From contig CAJODQ010000002.1 of the NCBI GenBank assembly GCA_905233345.1, forward strand, positions 1-64,000: a DNA stretch of 64,000 nt, in the 5' to 3' direction. The position numbers and the translations under genes were made by a program. Shown here piece by piece: positions 8,621-15,124 of this stretch. Below the pieces are notes generated by a model. It had not been told where the DNA came from, ran no database searches, and was given only the letters and a program-made list of their open reading frames with translations. This DNA is from an uncultured Bacteroidales bacterium (GTDB lineage: Bacteria; Bacteroidota; Bacteroidia; Bacteroidales; UBA932). The first letter of the stretch is position 1; each line of letters starts with the position of its first letter.

Positions 8621-10243
8621 ATGAAAAAGATAACCCTTTTCTTCCTGTCTCTCCTGACTGCAACCAGTTTGCTGGCCCAAACAGCCGAAGATGCGCTGGT
8701 GCTTTCACGGGACTTGTATGAAGGAACGGCCCGTACCATGGCTATGGGCAATGCCTTTACGGCCCTGGGCGGCGACCTGGGCGCCATCAGCATCAATCCG
8801 GCCAGCTCCGGCGTGATGGGCTACTCGCAGTTTACGTTCACCCCTTCGCTGACTATCGGCAATTCCCGTGTGAACTACCTGGGCACCGAGACTTCGGGCG
8901 GGAAAACCGGTCTTACCCTCTCAAACCTGGGCGCCGTGCTGAGTTTCAATACCGGTCGCTACAGCGGTCTGGTCAACTTCAATTTCGGCTTCGTCTACAA
9001 CAAAAGGAACAATTTCCGTTCGGCTGCGAATGTATCCGGCAGTACCAGCAACTCCTCGATGCTGAGTGCCATTGCCGACGGCGTGTCCGGTTATGACTGG
9101 CATTCGCTCGACCCGGCATATACCAGTGATCCTTACTTTGACACCTATGCCCCCTGGCCCGGCATCCTGGCCTGGAATGCGTACGCCCTGGCACCACTGG
9201 CGGATGTAGACGACAAATATTACACAGTAGGCGACCGATACGCCGCTCCCACCCAGAATTATGATCCCGCCACCGACGAACTCTATATCGGCGGGAAACT
9301 GAACCAACGCTTCAATCGGCGGACCTATGGAGGTACCAACGATTTCACCTTCAACTTCGGCGGGAACATTTCCGACTTCCTGTATTTCGGCGCGAATGTG
9401 AATCTGCTTTCCGTCAGCCAGACGACCGAAGAATTCTACGAAGAAAAAGCAGATAATCCCAAGCAGTTTGAAGCCCGGAACTTTATCTCCATGGACAACA
9501 GTTTCTGGCTCCGCACCACCGGTACGGGCGTCAATTTCAAATTCGGTGTCATCGCGGTTCCGGTCGGCGGTCTCCGGATTGGTGCCACCTTTACCACGCC
9601 CACCTGGTACAAGCTGAGAAACGAATGGGACTATACCATGAATACGGCCTTCGATGTGGCCTATGACGGGAAAAAGAACTATACAGTTTCTTCCCCTGCC
9701 GGTATCTACACCTACCGCATGAAATCACCCATGCGCGTGAGCGCCGGTATCGCCTATACCCTTCCGGGCGTCGGACTGATCAGCGCCGATTACGAAAAGG
9801 CTTTCTATTCCCAGACGCGCCTGTCGTCCATCAATCGTGATGAAAGTGAATTCAAGGACGACAATGCCTTGATCAGCAAGAATTTCAGCAACGCCAACAT
9901 CTTCCGCGTCGGTCTGGAGGCGCTGGTATCGCCCGTGATCTCTCTTCGCACGGGCTATCAGTATCATTCGGCCGTTTTCAAGGAAGATACCGATCCGATC
10001 AAGTATTCCTACAATCTGTGCGGGGATGCTGCGACGCATGTGTTCAGCGCCGGCCTCGGCTTCAATCTGAATGCGTGGTTATCGCTCGACCTGGCTTGGG
10101 CTGGAGCTTTCTCCTCCGAACGGTTCACGCTCTATCCGGACTACTACACGTCCGTGGACAACGCCACTTTCAAGATGGCCCCTACCGGCACGAACAAGTT
10201 CAGCCAGAACAAGGTCGTCTGCACGCTGGCCTTCAAATTCTGA
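8621..10243 (+). CDS. OmpP1/FadL-family outer membrane transport protein
   Basis: 540 aa. Signal peptide MKKITLFFLSLLTATSLLAQ. The mature N-terminus (GTARTMAMGNAFTALGGDLGAISINPA) has the conserved FadL-family hatch/N-terminal motif in which an NPA follows a glycine-rich stretch. The rest is beta-strand rich and ends in F. Such proteins move hydrophobic molecules across the outer membrane, and in Bacteroidota some belong to the PorV-like branch used in type 9 secretion; nothing here distinguishes these. It starts 44 bases after the lipoprotein stop, with no RBS. The 3' end overlaps the convergent wbqC-family gene by 11 bases. Confidence 0.82.
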   Translation: MKKITLFFLSLLTATSLLAQTAEDALVLSRDLYEGTARTMAMGNAFTALGGDLGAISINPASSGVMGYSQFTFTPSLTIGNSRVNYLGTETSGGKTGLTLSNLGAVLSFNTGRYSGLVNFNFGFVYNKRNNFRSAANVSGSTSNSSMLSAIADGVSGYDWHSLDPAYTSDPYFDTYAPWPGILAWNAYALAPLADVDDKYYTVGDRYAAPTQNYDPATDELYIGGKLNQRFNRRTYGGTNDFTFNFGGNISDFLYFGANVNLLSVSQTTEEFYEEKADNPKQFEARNFISMDNSFWLRTTGTGVNFKFGVIAVPVGGLRIGATFTTPTWYKLRNEWDYTMNTAFDVAYDGKKNYTVSSPAGIYTYRMKSPMRVSAGIAYTLPGVGLISADYEKAFYSQTRLSSINRDESEFKDDNALISKNFSNANIFRVGLEALVSPVISLRTGYQYHSAVFKEDTDPIKYSYNLCGDAATHVFSAGLGFNLNAWLSLDLAWAGAFSSERFTLYPDYYTSVDNATFKMAPTGTNKFSQNKVVCTLAFKF

Positions 10244-10907
10244 GGAAAGAGGCGGCATTCGGTCCTTCGGCCGACAGCAGGTCGAGGATCGACAAATTGG
10301 GGATGAACGACGGCGTCCCGTCATTCCGGGCCTGACCCGGAATCTCATTCACAAAAACCTGATAGTAAGCCTGTTCGCAACCATACTCTGCGAGCAGGCT
10401 TTCTCTTTTATATTTCGGCTGTATCCGTTCCCGTCCGTCAAGGAGATTCCTGGTCAAGCCCGGAATGACGAATTCCTCCGTCAAGGAGATGGGGACATGA
10501 AGATCCAGCAATTCCATGAGCTTTTCGAGCAAGGCCAGGTTCAAGTCGAAGAGGAATACGGGCTTCCGTACGAGAATCGGAAGCAGGTCGTCGGCGTAGT
10601 AGTCGTAGAAGGCCGAGTGATTGTAAGCCGCCGCGAAGGCCCGGATGTGATGCTGCAGCCAGGGCGCGCCGTAGTCGATGCGGATGTCGCGGATCGGACG
10701 GCTCAACCGCTCCTCCTTCACCACCGGAATCGACAGATCTTCCGGCCCCGCCGCCGCCAGGATGCGGCAACGGTTGCGCCACGACTGCTTCTGGTAGGCC
10801 TCGTACTGCTCAATGAGCACCCGATCGCTGTGCGCGATCGCAAAAAAATACTCCACGGGCGGGAAATACGCCGTGGTCAGGAGCGCCGATGCAAAGTGCG
10901 GTTCCAT
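10233..10907 (-). CDS. WbqC-like family protein carrying two in-frame palindromic repeat insertions
   Basis: 224 aa. The N-terminus (LLTTAYFPPVEYFFAIAHSDRVLIE) and the C-terminal FIPNLSILDLL block are typical of the WbqC-like family, linked to O-antigen or surface polysaccharide loci; the biochemical role is unknown. ATG 10907 overlaps the lpxA stop (TGATG), so it is the fourth gene of the lpxD-lpxC-lpxA operon. Two segments do not look native: VIPGLTRNL at 147-155 and EIPGQARND at 188-196. Each is encoded by one 27-bp palindromic repeat, in opposite orientations, both beginning exactly on a codon boundary. The conserved RERIQPK and YYQVF blocks on either side are intact, so the protein may still function. 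Confidence 0.82.
   Translation of the reverse strand: MEPHFASALLTTAYFPPVEYFFAIAHSDRVLIEQYEAYQKQSWRNRCRILAAAGPEDLSIPVVKEERLSRPIRDIRIDYGAPWLQHHIRAFAAAYNHSAFYDYYADDLLPILVRKPVFLFDLNLALLEKLMELLDLHVPISLTEEFVIPGLTRNLLDGRERIQPKYKRESLLAEYGCEQAYYQVFVNEIPGQARNDGTPSFIPNLSILDLLSAEGPNAASFLRI
10320..10346 (+). repeat. REP-like palindromic repeat, copy 1 (inside wbqC-family gene)
   Basis: 27-bp unit starting GTCATTCCGGG and ending GGAATCTC. It can fold into an 8-bp stem ATTCCGGG/CCCGGAAT with a 5-base loop. It matches copy 2 (10443-10469, opposite orientation) at 25 of 27 positions. On the coding strand it reads EIPGQARND. Confidence 0.85.
10367..10401. repeat. Internal inverted repeat between the two palindromic units
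   Basis: AAGCCTGTTCGCA (10367-10379) and TGCGAGCAGGCTT (10389-10401) are complementary at 12 of 13 positions, with a 9-base loop. It sits inside the larger inverted pair formed by the 27-bp units and is entirely coding for the WbqC-like protein. Confidence 0.7.
10443..10469 (-). repeat. REP-like palindromic repeat, copy 2 (inside wbqC-family gene)
   Basis: Inverted copy of the 27-bp unit; on the coding strand it reads VIPGLTRNL. The unit and a few added bases are bracketed by an exact 14-bp direct repeat TCCGTCAAGGAGAT (10434-10447 and 10477-10490), which resembles a target duplication. Confidence 0.85.
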
Positions 10908-11680
10908 CAGCGGACGATGCCCCGGCGTGAATGCTCAATGAATGAAAGGATCTGGTCGCGGTGCTCGCTCGGTGCGAAGAGTTCCTCCACCTGCCGGCAG
11001 GCATCCGACACATTCAGTCCCGCATTGTAGATCAGGCGGTAGATCGAACTGATCTCATTGATCACCTCCGTCGAGAAATTGCGGCGGCGCAGGCCGATGA
11101 GGTTGACCCCCTCGAAGACCGCCGGATTGCGGCCCGTGACCACAAAGGGCGGAATGTCCTTGTTGACGCCCGATGCGCCGCCCACCATGGCATGCGTGCC
11201 GATGTGCGTGAACTGGTGCACCATCGTGCCGCCGCCAACAATGGCCCAGTCATCCACGTCCACCTCGCCGGCCAGGGCCGAGAAGCTGGAAAAGATGCAA
11301 TGGTCGCCGACCTTGCAGTCGTGGGCGATGTGCACGTACGACATGACCAGGCAGTCGCTGCCCACTTTCGTCAGCAGCTTGCCGCTGGCCGCGGTGCCGC
11401 GGTTGATGGTGGCGCATTCGCGGATCGTGGTCCGTTCGCCGACTTCCACCCAGCTCACCTCGCCCTGGAACTTGAGATCCTGGGGGATAGCGCCGAGGAC
11501 GGCCCCCGGGAAAACCCGGCAGCCGGCGCCCAGCCGGACATAATCAAAAATGGTCACGTTGGGGCCGATCCAGCAGTTGTCGCCGATCTCAACATGTTCA
11601 GCGATGGTCGTGAACGGGGCGATTTCGACGTTTCTGCCAATCTTGGCACCGGGATGTATCTGGGTCATGGGATCAATCAT
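10907..11680 (-). CDS. lpxA: UDP-N-acetylglucosamine O-acyltransferase (lipid A step 1)
   Basis: 257 aa. Left-handed beta-helix protein built of hexapeptide repeats (IGRNVEIAPFTTIAEHVEIG and so on); the catalytic histidine is expected in HIAHDCKVGDHC. It transfers a 3-hydroxyacyl chain from ACP to UDP-GlcNAc. ATG 11680 overlaps the lpxC stop (ATGA), which fixes the start; a second ATG four codons later (11668) is an alternative. Length agrees with the family. Part of the lpxD-lpxC-lpxA operon. Confidence 0.95.
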   Translation of the reverse strand: MIDPMTQIHPGAKIGRNVEIAPFTTIAEHVEIGDNCWIGPNVTIFDYVRLGAGCRVFPGAVLGAIPQDLKFQGEVSWVEVGERTTIRECATINRGTAASGKLLTKVGSDCLVMSYVHIAHDCKVGDHCIFSSFSALAGEVDVDDWAIVGGGTMVHQFTHIGTHAMVGGASGVNKDIPPFVVTGRNPAVFEGVNLIGLRRRNFSTEVINEISSIYRLIYNAGLNVSDACRQVEELFAPSEHRDQILSFIEHSRRGIVR

Positions 11681-12513
11681 ATCGATTCGAGGTATTTCTT
11701 CAGAGCTTGGGTATTGACTTTATGGCCGGGCTTGTAGGCCGTGATCCGGCCCCGGATGGGGCGTCCCGCCAGGGACATGTCCCCGATGAGGTCGAGCAAC
11801 TTGTGCCGGGCCAGTTCGTTGTCGAAATAGGGTTGCTTGCCGCCGTAATAGCCGCCTTTCTGCTCGTCTACGACCAGCGCGTTGTCGAGGCTGCCGCCCC
11901 GGATGAGCCCCAGCTTCAGCAGCAAGCGGACTTCCTGCAGGAAGCAGAAAGTGCGGGCGGGCGCGATCTCGCTGCGGTAGTCGGTAGATGCGTCGAAAAC
12001 CGCATGCTGCACGCCCACCACTTTCGAGTCGAAATCGATAGTCACGTCGAAAACGGGCTCGTCGGCGGGCTCGAAAACGATGCGGGAACCGCTGCGCGGA
12101 TCTTCATGGACGAAAGTCTTCTCAATGACCAGGAAGTTCCGTTCATCGTCCTGCTCCACCAGGCCACAGGCTTGAATCGCTTCCGCATACGGGTGGGCGC
12201 TGCCGTCGAGAATCGGCACTTCCGCGGCGTCAAGGTCAATCAAGGCATTGTCCACGCCCAGGGCAGAGAGGGCGGAGAGCAAATGCTCCGGGGTCAGCAC
12301 CTTCACCCCCTTGTACGACAGCGAGGTGGCGCGACGCGTCTTTCCCACGTATTCCACCAGGGCCGGCACTGCGGGCGCCTCCCCCAGGTCGGTCCGGTTG
12401 AAGCGGATGCCGAAATCGATGGGAGCGGGCGACACGCGCAGGTTCACCGGCCGGCCCGTATGCAGGCCGACACCGGAGAAAGAGAGGGACTGGCGGAGGG
12501 TATGCTGTTTCAT
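11677..12513 (-). CDS. lpxC: UDP-3-O-acyl-N-acetylglucosamine deacetylase, not fused to FabZ
   Basis: 278 aa. Zinc-ligand motifs are present: EHLLSAL (first His) and HKLLDLIGD (His and Asp), while the catalytic His lies in KPGHKVN near the C-terminus. It carries out the first committed step of lipid A synthesis. In many Bacteroidota this enzyme is the N-terminal half of an LpxC-FabZ fusion of about 460 aa; here the protein ends eleven residues after KPGHKVN and the next gene is lpxA, so the fusion is absent. ATG overlaps the lpxD stop (ATGA) and its own TGA overlaps the lpxA start. Confidence 0.94.
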   Translation of the reverse strand: MKQHTLRQSLSFSGVGLHTGRPVNLRVSPAPIDFGIRFNRTDLGEAPAVPALVEYVGKTRRATSLSYKGVKVLTPEHLLSALSALGVDNALIDLDAAEVPILDGSAHPYAEAIQACGLVEQDDERNFLVIEKTFVHEDPRSGSRIVFEPADEPVFDVTIDFDSKVVGVQHAVFDASTDYRSEIAPARTFCFLQEVRLLLKLGLIRGGSLDNALVVDEQKGGYYGGKQPYFDNELARHKLLDLIGDMSLAGRPIRGRITAYKPGHKVNTQALKKYLESI

Positions 12514-13478
12514 CGTGAAGATTCGTCGGATTCGCCACCACGGCGGAAATGGGCATAGGCACGCAGGTACTGGCCGTATTCGAGGGCCGGATAGCCCATC
12601 ATGATCTTGCCGGAGGCCTTCAGCGGTGTGATCAGGCCGGTATGCCCGGCCAGGGTCGTATCGTCGGGGACGGTCAGGTGGCCGTTGACAGCGGCAAAGC
12701 CGCCGAGCTTGCAGCGCTTGCCGATCTTGGCGGAGCCGGCAATGCCAACCAGGCCGGCCATCACGGTATTTTCCCCGATTTCCACATTGTGGGCGATGTT
12801 GCAGAGATTCCCGATCTTCACGCCTTTGTGAATCAGCGTCGAACCCATCGTGGAGCGGTCCACAGTCGTACCGGCGCCGATCTCCACGTCGTCTTCCACG
12901 ACCACGTTGCCCAGCTGCGGGATCTTGTGGTAGGAGCCGTCGGGCTGCGGGGCGAAGCCGAAGCCGTCGTCACCGATCACCACATCGGCGTGCAGGATGC
13001 AGTTGTCGCCGATCACGCAGTCGTGCAGGATACGCACGCCGGGATGGAGCTCGCAGTTGCGGCCGATCTTTACGCGCGGTCCCACATAGACCTGCGGGGC
13101 GATGTAGGTTCCCTTGCCGATGCGGGCCGAGCAGGCGATGGAGCGTTTCGGCGAGAGGCGCGCCCAGAGGCGGTTGCCCCGCTTCTGCGCCTTGCGCAGC
13201 CGGCTGAAGTGCTCAAGCAGGAGCGCGACGGATGCGTAGGCGTCGTCGACCTTGACGAGCGTGGCCGGAACGGGTTGCTTCGGCACGAACGAGCGGTTGA
13301 CCAGCAGCACGCTGGCCTGGGTATCGTAGATATAATGCTCGTATTTGGGATTGGCCAAAAAGCAGATGTTCCCCTTGCGGGCCTGTTCGATGCGGGCGGG
13401 GCCTGTCACGACAGCGGCGGGGTCGCCGACGACCTCGCCACCCAACAGGTCTGCAATTGCCTGAGCCGTAATCTCCAT
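12510..13478 (-). CDS. lpxD: UDP-3-O-acylglucosamine N-acyltransferase
   Basis: 322 aa from ATG 13478 (the GTG one codon upstream is not needed). An N-terminal uridine-binding domain (about 1-105, with the FLANPKYEHYIYD segment) is followed by a hexapeptide-repeat beta-helix; the catalytic His is expected in NLCNIAHNVEIGENT. It adds the second acyl chain to UDP-3-O-acyl-GlcN. First gene of the operon with lpxC, lpxA and the wbqC-family gene, all joined by overlaps of 1-4 bases. A TAATTTTG -7 element (13491-13498, minus) implies a very short leader. Confidence 0.94.
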   Translation of the reverse strand: MEITAQAIADLLGGEVVGDPAAVVTGPARIEQARKGNICFLANPKYEHYIYDTQASVLLVNRSFVPKQPVPATLVKVDDAYASVALLLEHFSRLRKAQKRGNRLWARLSPKRSIACSARIGKGTYIAPQVYVGPRVKIGRNCELHPGVRILHDCVIGDNCILHADVVIGDDGFGFAPQPDGSYHKIPQLGNVVVEDDVEIGAGTTVDRSTMGSTLIHKGVKIGNLCNIAHNVEIGENTVMAGLVGIAGSAKIGKRCKLGGFAAVNGHLTVPDDTTLAGHTGLITPLKASGKIMMGYPALEYGQYLRAYAHFRRGGESDESSR

Positions 13479-13540
13479 CACTTTTTTTTACAAAATTAGC
13501 CAAATTCCCACAAAAAATTTGCCATTTGCGCTGTAATTAC

Positions 13541-13548
13541 TAAATTTG
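13541..13548 (+). promoter_or_regulatory. -7 element of the rimP-nusA-infB operon (TAAATTTG)
   Basis: TAAATTTG matches TAnnTTTG and predicts a start near 13555. It faces rightward in the divergent lpxD/rimP region. Immediately downstream lies a terminator-like hairpin in the leader. Confidence 0.55.
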
Positions 13549-13558
13549 CGGCGATTTG

Positions 13559-13582
13559 AGGGGACGACGAGTCTCCTTTTTT
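13559..13582 (+). terminator. Terminator-like hairpin in the rimP-nusA-infB leader
   Basis: AGGGGAC (13559-13565), loop GACGA, GTCTCCT (13571-13577) with one G-U pair, followed by a run of six T (13577-13582). It begins within a few bases of the predicted transcription start. GGGACG (13561-13566) can alternatively pair with CGTCCC (13593-13598) just before the rimP ATG, so two mutually exclusive structures are possible. Confidence 0.5.
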
Positions 13583-13598
13583 GTTGCACATACGTCCC

Positions 13599-13826
13599 AT
13601 GATTCTGAAACAGACCATCGAAAAAATCGCACAGGAATATCTGCAGGGCACGGAGCTCTCGCTGGTGGAAGTCACTGTGAGTGAAGAGAATGACATCGAA
13701 GTGATCATCACCCGCGAAGGCGGCGTGGCGATCGACGACTGCGTGGCCCTGAGCCGCCACATCGAGTCGAAGCTCGACCGCGACAAGGAAGATTTCTCCC
13801 TGATGGTGGGATCGGCCGGCATTTAG
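13599..13826 (+). CDS. rimP: Ribosome maturation factor RimP, N-terminal domain only
   Basis: 75 aa. The sequence follows the RimP N-terminal alpha/beta domain (LSLVEVTVSEENDIEVIITR, IDDCVALSRHIESKLD, DFSLMVGSAGI). Full-length RimP is about 150 aa and continues into an SH3-like C-terminal domain; here a TAG stops the frame right after the GSAGI motif and nusA begins 33 bases later, so the second domain has been deleted, not just frame-shifted. Position immediately before nusA and infB is the classic rimP location. ATG 13599 is used; the frame also opens with a TTG at 13581. It may be non-functional or a minimal version. Confidence 0.75.
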   Translation: MILKQTIEKIAQEYLQGTELSLVEVTVSEENDIEVIITREGGVAIDDCVALSRHIESKLDRDKEDFSLMVGSAGI

Positions 13827-13858
13827 ACGAAAGAACAGAAAAATAATACATACATACA

Positions 13859-15097
13859 ATGGAAGTCAATCTGATCAGCACCTTTGCTGAATTCAAAGAG
13901 CTCAAGAACATCGACCGTCCCACGCTGATGAGCGTGCTGGAAGACATTTTCCGCACCCAGCTGGCACGCATGTACGGCGACGCCGACAACTTCGATATCA
14001 TCATCAACATCGACAAGGGCGATATCTCCATCATCCGCAACCGCACCGTCGTCGAGACCGTGGAGGATCCCAACAAGGAGATCTCGCTGGAGGAAGTGCA
14101 GAAGATCGATGATTCGTACGAACTGGGCGAAGAGTATCCGGAAGAACTGCCGATGTCGACCTTCGGCCGCCGCGGCATCCTCAACCTGCGCCAGAATCTG
14201 TCGAGCCGCATCACCGACATCGAGAAGGGCAACCTTTATAAGAAATATGTGGACAAGGTGGGCGACATCCTCGTGGGTGAGGTCTACCAGGCCTGGAAGA
14301 AGGAAGTGCTGGTGATGGACGAGGACGGCAACGAGCTGGTCCTGCCCAAGAGCGAGCAGATTCCGTCCGACTTCTTCCGCAAGGGTGACACCGTCAAGGC
14401 CGTCATCGTCAGCGTGGAGATGAAGAACAACTCCCCCATCATCACCCTGTCGCGTACCTCGAATCTCTTCCTGGAGCGCCTCTTCGAACAGGAGGTTCCG
14501 GAGATCTTCGACGGCCTGATCACCATCAAGAAGGTGGTCCGCATGCCGGGCGAACGCGCCAAGGTGGCCGTTGAGTCGTACGACGAACGCATCGACCCGG
14601 TGGGCGCCTGCGTCGGCGTGAAGGGCTCGCGCATCCACGGCATCGTTCGCGAACTCCGCGGCGAGAACATCGACATCATCAACTGGACCTCCAACACGCA
14701 GTTGCTGGTCCAGCGCGCCCTCTCCCCCGCCAAGATCTCGGCCATCCGGATCGACGAGGAGAGCAAGAGCATCCATATCGACCTGGAAGCCAGCGAACTC
14801 GCCCTGGCCATCGGCCGCGGCGGCAGCAACATCCTGCTGGCTGAACAGCTGTCGGGCTACAAGATCGACGTCTACCGTCTAGGCGACCAGAGCCAGGAGG
14901 ACGAGGAAGACGTGCTGCTCGACGCCTTCTCCGACGAGATCGATGACTGGATCATCGAGGCCCTCAAGGGCATTGGCTGCGACACCGCCAAGAGCGTGCT
15001 CGCCCTGCCGGTGGAGGAAGTGATGCAGCGTGCCGACCTCGAAGAGGAGACGGTGCTCGACGTGCAGAAGATCCTGCGCGCAGAATTTGAAAACTAA
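13859..15097 (+). CDS. nusA: Transcription termination/antitermination protein NusA
   Basis: 412 aa. Order of domains: RNA-polymerase-binding N-terminal domain (1-about 125), S1 domain (about 130-200, VGDILVGEVYQAWKKEVLV), KH1 (GACVGVKGSRIHGIVREL) and KH2 (LAIGRGGSNILLAEQL), then a short acidic tail with a helix-hairpin-like segment. It binds RNA polymerase and nascent RNA to modulate pausing, termination and antitermination. It precedes infB by 27 bases. The leader hairpin upstream of rimP is a plausible site for autoregulation, as known for the E. coli nusA operon. Confidence 0.95.
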   Translation: MEVNLISTFAEFKELKNIDRPTLMSVLEDIFRTQLARMYGDADNFDIIINIDKGDISIIRNRTVVETVEDPNKEISLEEVQKIDDSYELGEEYPEELPMSTFGRRGILNLRQNLSSRITDIEKGNLYKKYVDKVGDILVGEVYQAWKKEVLVMDEDGNELVLPKSEQIPSDFFRKGDTVKAVIVSVEMKNNSPIITLSRTSNLFLERLFEQEVPEIFDGLITIKKVVRMPGERAKVAVESYDERIDPVGACVGVKGSRIHGIVRELRGENIDIINWTSNTQLLVQRALSPAKISAIRIDEESKSIHIDLEASELALAIGRGGSNILLAEQLSGYKIDVYRLGDQSQEDEEDVLLDAFSDEIDDWIIEALKGIGCDTAKSVLALPVEEVMQRADLEEETVLDVQKILRAEFEN

Positions 15098-15124
15098 TTG
15101 AAACAAAAAACGGGAGAATATAAT

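Noticed and set aside
13581..13598. TTG start for rimP six codons upstream
   Set aside because: It lies in the T-run of the leader hairpin; the ATG at 13599 begins the conserved domain.
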